From positions 1-64,000 of the forward strand of contig CAUJCT010000026.1 of NCBI GenBank assembly GCA_963169345.1: a stretch of 64,000 bases of DNA, written 5' to 3'. Of this stretch, positions 54,469 to 63,194 are shown piece by piece. Position numbers and translations under genes: made by a program. Every line of letters begins with the position of its first letter. Position 1 is the stretch's first letter. This DNA is from Bacteroidota bacterium. Its GTDB lineage: Bacteria; Bacteroidota; Bacteroidia; NS11-12g; UBA955. The notes beneath the pieces are model-generated. The model was given only the letters and a program-made list of their open reading frames with translations, made no database searches and was not told the origin of the DNA.

Positions 54469-54470
54469 AG

Positions 54471-55793
54471 TTATTTTCTCTCTTTTCTTATTTTTTCTAT
54501 AAGGTCTGCAAAGTACGCTTGTTTTGAGGGATTTTGCAAACTTAATTTTTCGTACGCTTTTAATGCCAATTCGTAATTTCCTTGCTCGTAGTAAATATTG
54601 GCCAAGGTCTCACTAACAAATTCTAAATCAATCACTTCACTCCTCTTCGCCATGTTTTCAGGATTGAAAAACTCTTTCTTAGGTCGTGTAATCTGAGGAT
54701 TGCTTTGTATGAATTTGTCAATTAAATCCAAATTAAAGACTGGCTTTCCTTCCACTTTCTCGGGCTCATCCTCTTCATTGACTTCATTGGAATCTGATGT
54801 TACAGTATTGACTGGTTCTTCCTCAATTTCAGTTACTACTTCATTTTGTTCTATCTGAGAGTTTACTTCAGGTTTTGGCGCTTTCAACCATGCGAAGAAA
54901 TCCATATGAGAACTTGGTGCATGCTCTTCTGCCGGTTTTGGCTCCTGTGCATCTCTGAAATAATTTGTTTCCTCTTTAACAATTTCAGAAACTTCAGCAG
55001 ATAAATGTGTGTTGTCTACTACCATCTCTACAGGATTCGCAAGCTCTTCTAATACTTCCGAATCATTTTCTGACTTTTGCTCCAGTTCAACAACCTCTGA
55101 TTTGATATCTTCCCCAAAATGTTTGCTAAATGAAAATTCGGTTTCTATCTCTTCTCCAATGATGTCATGATCAATCTCAATTTTATCCAGCGATGGTGCC
55201 TCACTGTGCGTGTCAAGAATAAATTCAAATGGCTTCTGCTCTGCTAATTGATCGGTTTCCTGAACACTCAAAATTTCAGGTTCAGATATTTCTGACTCAA
55301 TACCTGAAACCTCTATCTTGTTTAGTTCCGAAATTGACTCAGATGCTGAATCCTTTATATCTGAAACAACGACCTCTTCATTTTCAGTTGTTAATACTTC
55401 TGAAATTTGGCTTTCTGCCTGATAAGTTTCAGTGCTTGAATCACTAAAATCACTTAAAAATTCATTCACAGAAGTTGTCACCTGTTCCTGAATCTGTGGT
55501 GTTTTATCATCTTCAATACGCTCAATAGCTATTTCGACAGGTATCTTCTCTTCATTGCTTTGACGCCCGTGAATATAGTCATAAAGTGCCTGACGATCTT
55601 TAACGCGCATAGCTGCCTGTCGAAGCATATCCTCAAACTTATAATGCTGGGTGTCGTGGTAATATTTCGAAAGTATCACATAAGGCAAATTGTAATAAGG
55701 ATAATCCATAGTCATCTGGCGAATAGTCTCAATATCCGTCTTATCAGCCAAATGAGTGTTTCGATATATATCCTGTAATCTGTCTCTGTTCAT
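54471..55793 (-). CDS. Acidic protein with a C-terminal TPR unit
   Basis: I choose the ATG at 55793 (MNRDRLQDIYRN), 2 nt past the lptE stop; a GTG frame begins at 55802. Residues 1-85 form a helical domain (DYPYYNLPYVILSKYYHDTQ). A disordered Glu/Ser/Val-rich region follows to about 370, then a helical end with one clear TPR (ANIYYEQGNYELALKAYEKL). It always sits in this operon context in related genomes as far as I know, between lptE and secG. No function can be named. Confidence 0.75.
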   Translation of the reverse strand: MNRDRLQDIYRNTHLADKTDIETIRQMTMDYPYYNLPYVILSKYYHDTQHYKFEDMLRQAAMRVKDRQALYDYIHGRQSNEEKIPVEIAIERIEDDKTPQIQEQVTTSVNEFLSDFSDSSTETYQAESQISEVLTTENEEVVVSDIKDSASESISELNKIEVSGIESEISEPEILSVQETDQLAEQKPFEFILDTHSEAPSLDKIEIDHDIIGEEIETEFSFSKHFGEDIKSEVVELEQKSENDSEVLEELANPVEMVVDNTHLSAEVSEIVKEETNYFRDAQEPKPAEEHAPSSHMDFFAWLKAPKPEVNSQIEQNEVVTEIEEEPVNTVTSDSNEVNEEDEPEKVEGKPVFNLDLIDKFIQSNPQITRPKKEFFNPENMAKRSEVIDLEFVSETLANIYYEQGNYELALKAYEKLSLQNPSKQAYFADLIEKIRKERK

Positions 55794-55795
55794 GA

Positions 55796-56302
55796 CTACC
55801 ACTTAAGTGCAATCTTATTATAAATTTCTTGAATTATCTGCCCCCCTACCTCTTCCGATAAAGAACTTTCCAAAGATTGAAATGTCTGGGTGGCCGGAAA
55901 TTCCTGAAATTTAGTAATGGTTTCGGTGAAATTCATTTCCTTGTGTTTCGGACATTCAAAAACTACATATACCGACATAGTAAACCTGTTTTTCAATGCA
56001 GCCGAATTATTGGTTGCTACAGGTTCTGTTTTATAATCGGAAATGTAACCTGAAATTCTGTAATCTCCTTCTGAAGCTACTAAAGCCAAAGGGGTTTGTC
56101 TTAAAAACTTATCTTTTAACTGCTCTGTAAACTTTTGACTTAAACTTGGATTAATTAAACTGGCTTTGTTATCAAAATACTGGATACTTATGTTTTTAAC
56201 GTCCTGAGGTATATTAATGCCAGATAAACTATACTTGCAGGATTTGCAACCTACCAGTAACAGTACAGATAACAAAAAAGATATGTAAGTAAAGCGCTTC
56301 AA
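55796..56302 (-). CDS. lptE: LptE-like LPS-assembly lipoprotein
   Basis: 168 residues with a lipobox (LLLVGC) in the signal peptide. Motifs recognised: CKYSLSGINIPQDVKNISIQ (the typical Bacteroidota LptE start), then an alternating fold ending GGQIIQEIYNKIALKW. LptE plugs the LptD barrel at the outer membrane to place LPS. It overlaps the sigma-54 activator gene by 4 nt and the next gene follows within 2 nt, so it is operon-expressed. Confidence 0.88.
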   Translation of the reverse strand: MKRFTYISFLLSVLLLVGCKSCKYSLSGINIPQDVKNISIQYFDNKASLINPSLSQKFTEQLKDKFLRQTPLALVASEGDYRISGYISDYKTEPVATNNSAALKNRFTMSVYVVFECPKHKEMNFTETITKFQEFPATQTFQSLESSLSEEVGGQIIQEIYNKIALKW

Positions 56303-57561
56303 ATGGATTCTAAATTAAACTGTTTTATTTTTCTGTACAAAGTGCGTTCCGAAATCCCCAATTCCTTTGCCGCTTTATTGCGCTTGCCTTTATTGCGAAC
56401 CAGGGCTTTTCTTATCATTTCCAGCTCCTGATCAGCTATAGTAGAACCAAGCGAATCGTGCTCTTCAAAATGTGGCACATCAATAACATTTGTTCTTACG
56501 ATTGGCTGTACCGGCGTTGGTTGAATAATAACAGGCTTTTCATAAGTTTCCTGAGGATAATAGTTATCTTTATAAAGAACATGCTGAATATCCTCTTTGT
56601 TATTTTTTATAAACTCATCTCTGTTTGAAGTGTTTTCAACTAAACCTATAACAATTTTCTTCAAATCACTCACATCCTTTTTCATATCAATGAGGAACTT
56701 GTAAAAAATATCTCTTTCACTCATGCCCTGAAAGCCTGAGTTTTCACCAACATTATAAGCCAGTGGTAAATAATTGCCAGTGACAGGCAGATAATTCCTA
56801 AGAATCTCAGCACTGATCGGACTGTTTTCAGCCTCAAGTACACAAATCTGTTCAGTAATATTTTTCAATTGTCTGACATTGCCAGGCCAAGGGTAATTCT
56901 TTAAAACCTCAATGGCATCTGCATCCAGTTGAACAATTGGCGAATGATTTTTCTCTGCAAACTGAGTAGCAAATCTTCTGAATAACAAATAAATGTCATC
57001 CTTTCTTTCACTCAGTTTTGGTACTCTGATGGGCACTGTTGCCAATCTGTAATATAAGTCTTCTCTGAATTTGCCTTGATTAGCTCTTTCCAATAAATCT
57101 CTGTTGGTTGCAGCTACAACCCGAACATTGGTTTTTTGTACCTTAGATGAACCGACCTTGATGAATTCACCATTCTCTAATATCCTGAGCAGTCTGGCCT
57201 GCGTGCCTAATGGCAACTCACCAACTTCATCCAAAAAAATTGTACCCCCGTTAACCGTTTCAAAATACCCTTTTCGCGCATCTGTTGCACCAGTAAAAGA
57301 GCCCTTCTCGTGACCAAATAATTCAGAGTCAATTGTGCCTTCAGGTATAGCACCACAGTTCACCGCAATAAAATTTCCGTGCTTTCTTAAACTGAGTGCG
57401 TGAATAAGCTTGGAAAATGATTCTTTACCTACCCCACTTTCTCCTGTAATCAGCACGCTCATATCTGTTGGAGCAACTTTAATTGCTGTCTCCAAAGCGT
57501 GGTTAAGTGCAGGCGCATTTCCAACTATTTCGAATCTGTTTTTTACAGTCTGTAAATCCAT
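56299..57561 (-). CDS. Sigma-54-dependent transcriptional activator (no sensor domain)
   Basis: 420 residues. The AAA+ domain starts almost at residue 1: Walker A GESGVGKE (40-47), the sigma-54-contacting loop GSFTGA (87-92, a common variant of GAFTGA), Walker B GTIFLDE (106-112) and the arginine-finger region YYRLATVPIRVPKL. A linker region leads to a Fis-type helix-turn-helix (about 380-418, KRNKAAKELGISERTLYRKI). It has no N-terminal receiver, GAF or PAS domain, so control must be by abundance or partner proteins. It overlaps miaB by 1 nt and lptE by 4 nt. Confidence 0.95.
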   Translation of the reverse strand: MDLQTVKNRFEIVGNAPALNHALETAIKVAPTDMSVLITGESGVGKESFSKLIHALSLRKHGNFIAVNCGAIPEGTIDSELFGHEKGSFTGATDARKGYFETVNGGTIFLDEVGELPLGTQARLLRILENGEFIKVGSSKVQKTNVRVVAATNRDLLERANQGKFREDLYYRLATVPIRVPKLSERKDDIYLLFRRFATQFAEKNHSPIVQLDADAIEVLKNYPWPGNVRQLKNITEQICVLEAENSPISAEILRNYLPVTGNYLPLAYNVGENSGFQGMSERDIFYKFLIDMKKDVSDLKKIVIGLVENTSNRDEFIKNNKEDIQHVLYKDNYYPQETYEKPVIIQPTPVQPIVRTNVIDVPHFEEHDSLGSTIADQELEMIRKALVRNKGKRNKAAKELGISERTLYRKIKQFNLESI

Positions 57562-58973
57562 TAATTTATAGCTTTTCCAATTAAGGTAGTTACGGTTACT
57601 CTTTCTATCAGCACATCCACATAATCACCAATCTTATGTTCACCTTTAGGGAAAACAACCTTGATATTCTGGTCATTTCGCCCTGATAAATCCTGATCGC
57701 TTTTCTTTGACAAGGAATCTGCCAGCACCCTAACAGTTTTTCCAATGTAAGCTGAGTTATTTTGCAAAGAAAGCTCATTCTGAAGTTGTATAATTTCAGT
57801 CAACCTTCTTGACTTTACCTCTTCAGGTACATCATCCTCCATCTTTTTAGCTGCAAGCGTTCCGGGTCTTTCACTATATTTATACATATAGCTGAAATCA
57901 AATCGACTTTGCTGCATCAAACTTAAAGTATCCTGATGTTCTTCTTCGGTTTCAGAACAGAAACCTGCAATTATATCACAACTGATGCCACATTCAGGAA
58001 TAATCTCTCTTATGCGTTTTACCTTATCCAGATACCACTCCCTCGTATAAGTTCTGTTCATTATTTCGAGCACACGGGTATTGCCGCTTTGAGCAGGTAA
58101 ATGAATGTATTTACAGATGTTGTCGTATTTACACATGGTGTACAAAACATCATCACATATATCTTTTGGATGAGATGTGCTGAATCGGACACGCATATTC
58201 GGGTCGACTTTTGCTACCATCTCCAGCAATTTGGCGAAGGTAACGGCATTAGCTTTGGTTGAATCGTCCGCATTCTTAAACTCAACTTTCGGACCACCAC
58301 CAAACCACAAATAACTATCTACATTTTGCCCCAATAAAGTTACTTCTTTATATCCGGCTTCGCTCAGAGTTTTTGCCTCGGCAACTATACTCTCAGGGTC
58401 ACGACTTCTTTCTCTGCCGCGCGTAAATGGGACTACACAGAACGAGCACATGTTATCACAACCCCTCATAATGCTGATGAATGCTGATACGCCATTCGTA
58501 TTTAACCTCATTGGAGATATTTCTGCGTAAGTCTCCTCACGACTTAACAAGACGTTGATGGCTCTGTTGCCTTCCTCGACTTCCGCAACCAGCTTTGGCA
58601 AATCTCTGTAAGCATCAGGACCAACAACCACATCCACTAATTTCTCTTCTTCCAGTAATTTAGTCTTTAACCTCTCTGCCATACAACCCAACACACCGAT
58701 TATTAAATCCGAATTCTTCTTCTTGTTTAATCTAAGGTGTTTCAATCGGTCGCGAATAGTTTTTTCAGCGTTCTCTCTAATTGCACATGTATTTAAAAAA
58801 ATAACATCTGCATCAAACTCATCATTCGTGTGACCATATCCATGTTCTGCCATAATAGAACCAATGATTTCGCTGTCGCTGAAATTCATTGCACAACCAT
58901 AGCTTTCAATGTAAAACTGCTTATTTCCAGTTAGTTGAGTCTCTTTTGTCTGTTGTAAAACTTCTGTACTCAT
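57561..58973 (-). CDS. miaB: tRNA-2-methylthio-N6-dimethylallyladenosine synthase
   Basis: The ATG at 58973 is chosen; a longer frame from 58988 runs through a promoter box. Three N-terminal Cys bind one 4Fe-4S cluster (Cys27 in [13 protein letters not shown], Cys63, Cys97). The radical-SAM motif [14 protein letters not shown] holds Cys172, Cys176 and Cys179. A TRAM domain closes the protein. It adds 2-methylthio to A37 of tRNAs. It is the first gene of the miaB-activator-lptE-TPR-secG operon; the stop overlaps the next start by 1 nt (TAATG). Confidence 0.96.
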   Translation of the reverse strand: MSTEVLQQTKETQLTGNKQFYIESYGCAMNFSDSEIIGSIMAEHGYGHTNDEFDADVIFLNTCAIRENAEKTIRDRLKHLRLNKKKNSDLIIGVLGCMAERLKTKLLEEEKLVDVVVGPDAYRDLPKLVAEVEEGNRAINVLLSREETYAEISPMRLNTNGVSAFISIMRGCDNMCSFCVVPFTRGRERSRDPESIVAEAKTLSEAGYKEVTLLGQNVDSYLWFGGGPKVEFKNADDSTKANAVTFAKLLEMVAKVDPNMRVRFSTSHPKDICDDVLYTMCKYDNICKYIHLPAQSGNTRVLEIMNRTYTREWYLDKVKRIREIIPECGISCDIIAGFCSETEEEHQDTLSLMQQSRFDFSYMYKYSERPGTLAAKKMEDDVPEEVKSRRLTEIIQLQNELSLQNNSAYIGKTVRVLADSLSKKSDQDLSGRNDQNIKVVFPKGEHKIGDYVDVLIERVTVTTLIGKAIN

Positions 58974-58985
58974 ATCGAAGGAGGG

Positions 58986-58993
58986 CAAAGATA
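58986..58993 (-). promoter_or_regulatory. Promoter -7 element TATCTTTG of the miaB operon
   Basis: 12 nt before the chosen ATG of miaB. Confidence 0.55.
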
Positions 58994-59055
58994 CAATATT
59001 CTACTGACATATTGTCAGAAGTTTAGACTTTTTTTCGATGTAATTATAGAGGATA

Positions 59056-59093
59056 AACTATAGTTAACTAACTGATTATATGCGATATAATCA
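59056..59093. repeat. Cluster of palindromes between miaB and the next gene
   Basis: AACTATAGTT (59056-59065) and AGTTAACT (59062-59069) are overlapping palindromes. TGATTATAT-GCG-ATATAATCA (59073-59093) is a perfect 9-bp inverted repeat. They lie upstream of the miaB promoter and downstream of the 59134-59541 gene; they could be operators or RNA hairpins. Confidence 0.5.
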
Positions 59094-59133
59094 ATTTTAC
59101 TGACTTATACCCAATTCGATAGAATCTATAGGA

Positions 59134-59541
59134 TTACTCCCATTTATCTCTATCTGTAAAATCAGTGGTGCCTTCTTCAGATTTCACTAATGAACTGAGT
59201 GCTTCTTTGTGTTCCTGATCGAGACTCCAGTCATCTGTACCGGTAGTTTCAAGATAAATATCGCCCGATTTTCTGAAGACTTGCAAATTCAACCCGAACT
59301 GTTCCGAAAATCTCTGCTCGAATTCTGCAACTGAGATGCTGCCGCTAAATTCAACCTGACCTTCCTTGTTTCCGGTATAATCTCGAATCATAGTCTCATT
59401 ACTTAGCATATTGGATTTGTTATTTCCACCATTGACATCATGCTCAGTTCTGAAAAATTCAATTTTCAATTGAGGATAATAAATATGGAATTGCTTTTTC
59501 AAATCCTTTATCATCATGTCATTTTTAACAACTATAACCAT
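59134..59541 (-). CDS. Hypothetical soluble protein, 135 residues
   Basis: Starts MVIVVKNDMMIKDLKKQFHI. It has no signal peptide or membrane segment and no obvious cysteine. Internal strands (QVEFSGSISVAEFEQRFSEQ, FGLNLQVFRKSGDIYLE) suggest an alpha/beta domain, then an acidic tail ending TTDFTDRDKWE. I recognise no function. A promoter box lies 4 nt before its ATG, so it is likely transcribed on its own. Confidence 0.6.
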   Translation of the reverse strand: MVIVVKNDMMIKDLKKQFHIYYPQLKIEFFRTEHDVNGGNNKSNMLSNETMIRDYTGNKEGQVEFSGSISVAEFEQRFSEQFGLNLQVFRKSGDIYLETTGTDDWSLDQEHKEALSSLVKSEEGTTDFTDRDKWE

Positions 59542-59545
59542 ACTG

Positions 59546-59553
59546 CGAATTTA
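59546..59553 (-). promoter_or_regulatory. Promoter -7 element TAAATTCG, leaderless spacing
   Basis: Four nt before the ATG at 59541. Confidence 0.5.
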
Positions 59554-59604
59554 AATTGATAAGTCCTTTTAATTACTGATAAAAATCATCTGACAAATTG
59601 ATTG

Positions 59605-61647
59605 CTATCGAACATCTATATTATATACGACACAACCTCTTGTATCTTCATTTTCAAATTCATCCTCATTATAGGCGAACTGGAAAGAATTTTCTCCAAC
59701 CTTAAATATACTCGAAGGTACTTCTACTATACATGTCTGAACCTTTGAAGGATCCCCATTTCGTTTAATAAAATACTGATTGTTATTGATGACAATAACT
59801 GCCTCATTATCGTTGTCTATGCCCTGAGCTGTAATAATAACTGAGGTTTTTGGAGCTGTACTCACCATTGAAAACTGAAGACTAAAAGGCATAGAAGCCA
59901 TCTGGTTCTCGTTTTTTCCTAACTCAATTACATACGAACTTCTAAATGGTTTCGGAACTGATTTATCCCAACTGAATACCTTAACACCGCCATCTGTACT
60001 TGCATCATAATGATAGGTGAAATTCTCTTCAACAAATTGCTTGGCTCTTGGATCAGTAAGTGCATTATCAAAATAATAATCTGCAAGTAACCATCCTCTT
60101 GGATTATTGTTATAGGTACTTACCAGTTGCTCAAAGGTTGTAGCACTGTTTTTCCTTTTGTCTGGTTCATTTAGCACATATTTCTCCTCTTTATTATTGC
60201 TGTTCCACTTTGGATTCAAATGTAATTGTCTGAACCAAATAACCGAATCTAAACCCAGGTAATATTTTGGTGCCACCATCACGGTTGCCATAACGATATC
60301 GTTTGGCTTCTTATGGTCGGAAAGGTATTTGCAAGGCTGTTTCCAGTCGACATAGGAAATTTCGGATAAGGCTGAACTCACCATGTTGCCATGCTTGGTA
60401 CTGGTTAACATGCGCTTTAAGTCTTCTCTGCCAGTCATTCCATATACCATTATTACCAGAGTAAGATTGCAAGCAATCAGATAAGTTTTGTTATCGGCCG
60501 AAAATAACTTCTTGTCGATATATGCCAGTAATTCAAACGCAATAAAGTAAAGCGAATATCCGGCACTTAAGATAAAAACAGGATAAATCTGAATAAGGTA
60601 TTTAGCGTGACTTGTGCTTGTAAATACAAAACTCAACAATAGATATGGCACTAAAAAAGTACTGATTAAAAAATAGGAGCCTTTTCTGTGTTTAAAGAAT
60701 GAAAGAGCCATGCCCAAAAATCCCAATCCATACATATATTTAAAATCGGTTCTTAATACACCGCTGTAAGTTTTATAACATTTATCCCAGGTATCACCAT
60801 CCAAAGTTTTCATAATAACATGGATATCCGGCAGTATAAATTGTGCAATATTTTTTGGAAGGAATAGCTCCAGCAATGGTCTCGATACATTAGCCCCCAT
60901 TGGTGTAAACATCAATACAATCAATAGAATATTGAGATAAAACAAAATCGCATAAGCATCCAGTTTCTTAGGACTTGATTTTTTTGTAATCCAGTTATCG
61001 AGAGTTACAAAAGTGCCATAAAAACCGGCTGAAAAAATGAAAAGGAAACAAATCAACTGGCTCAACATGGCCAAAATAAATGCAATGAAAGCCAACATCA
61101 GGAATTTCTGATTGAATCCTAATCTTGCCAGAAACCCACCTTTTTCACTCTTTGTCTCCATTGTTTTCCAGAAATACAATGCTAAAAGGGTATTAAAAAC
61201 CGGCACAATTCCGTATGGTCTGTCCACTCTGCTCCAGAATATTAAGTAAACTGAAAACACTGTAAATACTGATGCTATAAGCCCAACTCTGTAATTAAAA
61301 ACATCTTTACCCAAATAAAATACAACCGGGATAAGTAAGGATCCTATTAGTGCAACTGGAAATCTGAGTGCAAATTCGGAAGTGCCAAATATGGCTGAAA
61401 AGGAAGTATTGATCCAGGTTAAGAGTACACCATTATTTTCTCCATGACTGAACTTACCCTTTACTGCAGCCATTGCATGCATATATTCATCCACCCAAAG
61501 TGTGAGAAATCCTAAACGGTATAATCGAAGAATTAGACCGGTCAAAAGCAACAGGGCTAGTAATATTTGTATGTTCTTTTGTGATAATCCTGCAGGTTTC
61601 ACAACTTTCTTTACGCTGTCTCTGGTAACTTTCTTTGTTGAGCTCAT
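59605..61647 (-). CDS. GT39-like (PMT family) membrane glycosyltransferase
   Basis: The ATG at 61647 is chosen over a TTG at 61656. A basic N-terminus precedes the first membrane helix; the loop then carries FLTLWVDEYMHA with an Asp53-Glu54 pair, the catalytic position of the PMT/ArnT class (GT-C fold). About ten membrane segments follow. The last 200 residues are extracytoplasmic. The family moves sugars from polyprenyl-phosphate carriers to proteins or glycans. It diverges from an amine-oxidase-like enzyme. Confidence 0.85.
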   Translation of the reverse strand: MSSTKKVTRDSVKKVVKPAGLSQKNIQILLALLLLTGLILRLYRLGFLTLWVDEYMHAMAAVKGKFSHGENNGVLLTWINTSFSAIFGTSEFALRFPVALIGSLLIPVVFYLGKDVFNYRVGLIASVFTVFSVYLIFWSRVDRPYGIVPVFNTLLALYFWKTMETKSEKGGFLARLGFNQKFLMLAFIAFILAMLSQLICFLFIFSAGFYGTFVTLDNWITKKSSPKKLDAYAILFYLNILLIVLMFTPMGANVSRPLLELFLPKNIAQFILPDIHVIMKTLDGDTWDKCYKTYSGVLRTDFKYMYGLGFLGMALSFFKHRKGSYFLISTFLVPYLLLSFVFTSTSHAKYLIQIYPVFILSAGYSLYFIAFELLAYIDKKLFSADNKTYLIACNLTLVIMVYGMTGREDLKRMLTSTKHGNMVSSALSEISYVDWKQPCKYLSDHKKPNDIVMATVMVAPKYYLGLDSVIWFRQLHLNPKWNSNNKEEKYVLNEPDKRKNSATTFEQLVSTYNNNPRGWLLADYYFDNALTDPRAKQFVEENFTYHYDASTDGGVKVFSWDKSVPKPFRSSYVIELGKNENQMASMPFSLQFSMVSTAPKTSVIITAQGIDNDNEAVIVINNNQYFIKRNGDPSKVQTCIVEVPSSIFKVGENSFQFAYNEDEFENEDTRGCVVYNIDVR

Positions 61648-61834
61648 CGATTGCAAATAATATGAGTAAGATTTATCAGCAATAATACAACTTATAGCCT
61701 ATAAATGTGTGATTAAATTCTATAGAAATTTACTGATTCAATTTTAAGAAACTGACCAATTTACTTTACTATAAATCTCTAATAGATATCGATAATCTGC
61801 AAACAATCATCCCAATTTTGGTAAAATATTTCCT

Positions 61835-61842
61835 TATTTTTG
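61835..61842 (+). promoter_or_regulatory. Promoter -7 element TATTTTTG, near-leaderless
   Basis: Six nt before the ATG at 61849. Confidence 0.55.
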
Positions 61843-61848
61843 CCCCTT

Positions 61849-63147
61849 ATGTCTAAATCGATCAATATAGTTGGTGCAGGTTTTACCGGACTGACTATGG
61901 GATATTATCTTTCGAAAGCCGGATGGAAAGTGACCATTTTTGAAAAAGACGATACAGTCGGAGGATTGGCCGGGTCTTACAAAGTTGAAGGCACCTATCT
62001 TGAAAAGTTCTACCACCATTGGTTTACCAACGATGTTCACGTCATTGATCTGATTAAAGATTTAAATTGTGAAGAAAACATCATTCACAGACCAATCAAA
62101 AACGGCATGTATTATGCCAATAACTTTTTTAAACTAAGCTCACCTCTCGATTTACTAAAGTTTAAACCTCTTAATTTTATCAATCGCATTCGTCTCGGTT
62201 TTGTTGTATTAGCAGTACGTTTTATTAAGAATTGGATGCCGCTCGAGAAAATTACAGCAAAAAACTGGCTGATAAAAATATGCGGACCTCAGGGTTATAA
62301 AGTGGTATGGGAGCCCTTGCTGAAAGGAAAGTTCGGACGATATGCCGAAGAAGTATCTGCAGTCTGGTTCTGGAATAAACTTAAACTCAGAGGCGGTAGT
62401 CGCGGTGAAAAAGGCAAAGAATATCTTTCATATTACAAAGGCGGTTTTGCAATGCTTGCTGATAAAATGATGGAAGAAATTATCAAAAATGGTGGTCAGG
62501 TACTCACTTCTAGTCCTGTTATTGAAGTAACTAACGACTACGTAAAAACTGCTGATGGCAATACCCACCCCGCCGATAAAACAGCTCTGACTGTTGCCCT
62601 TCCTATAGTGGCAAAAATGATGAAACAAAACGTTTCTGATGATTATATTCAACAATTACTAAAAGTTCGTTACATCGGAAATATCTGTCTGACTATGGAA
62701 TTATCCAGAAGCTTGAGCGATATCTACTGGTTGAATGTCAATGACCCGGATTTCCCTTTTGTAGGAGTAATTGAACATACCAATTTTGAGCCAACCGAAT
62801 CTTATAAAGGCAGACACATTGTGTATATGTCTAAATACTTGCCAACAGATGAAAAACTCTATGCTCTGACCGAAAAAGAATTCTTTGAATATACATTGCC
62901 ATACATCAAACGTATGTTCCCTGATTTTGAAGAAAACTGGGTGTTGGCTTACCATGTTTGGAAAGAAGAATATTCTCAGCCATTGGTAACGCTCGACTAC
63001 AGCAAAGTTATTCCGGATTACAAAACCCCTTTACCAAATGTTGTTATCAATACGATGGCACAAATCTACCCGGAAGACAGAGGTACCAACTATGCTATCA
63101 GAGAAGGAAAAAGAATTGCCTTGAAAATAAATGATAATTTACTATAA
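61849..63147 (+). CDS. FAD-dependent oxidoreductase (amine-oxidase / protoporphyrinogen-oxidase-like)
   Basis: The ATG at 61849 is used. The N-terminal dinucleotide-binding motif is INIVGAGFTGLTMGYYLSKA, then IFEKDDTVGGLAGSYKVEGT typical of NAD(P)/FAD amine-oxidase superfamily members. Near the end, TMAQIYPEDRGTNYAIREGK holds the second FAD motif. Relatives include UDP-galactopyranose mutase-like and carotenoid-desaturase-like enzymes; I cannot tell the substrate. It lies divergently from a glycosyltransferase, so a role in glycan or lipid modification is plausible. Confidence 0.85.
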   Translation: MSKSINIVGAGFTGLTMGYYLSKAGWKVTIFEKDDTVGGLAGSYKVEGTYLEKFYHHWFTNDVHVIDLIKDLNCEENIIHRPIKNGMYYANNFFKLSSPLDLLKFKPLNFINRIRLGFVVLAVRFIKNWMPLEKITAKNWLIKICGPQGYKVVWEPLLKGKFGRYAEEVSAVWFWNKLKLRGGSRGEKGKEYLSYYKGGFAMLADKMMEEIIKNGGQVLTSSPVIEVTNDYVKTADGNTHPADKTALTVALPIVAKMMKQNVSDDYIQQLLKVRYIGNICLTMELSRSLSDIYWLNVNDPDFPFVGVIEHTNFEPTESYKGRHIVYMSKYLPTDEKLYALTEKEFFEYTLPYIKRMFPDFEENWVLAYHVWKEEYSQPLVTLDYSKVIPDYKTPLPNVVINTMAQIYPEDRGTNYAIREGKRIALKINDNLL

Positions 63148-63165
63148 TTTTTAAGGATTTAGTCA

Positions 63166-63173
63166 TAGTTTTG
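63166..63173 (+). promoter_or_regulatory. Promoter -7 element TAGTTTTG
   Basis: 21 nt before the ATG at 63195. Confidence 0.45.
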
Positions 63174-63194
63174 AATTGACAAAATTATTTTATT

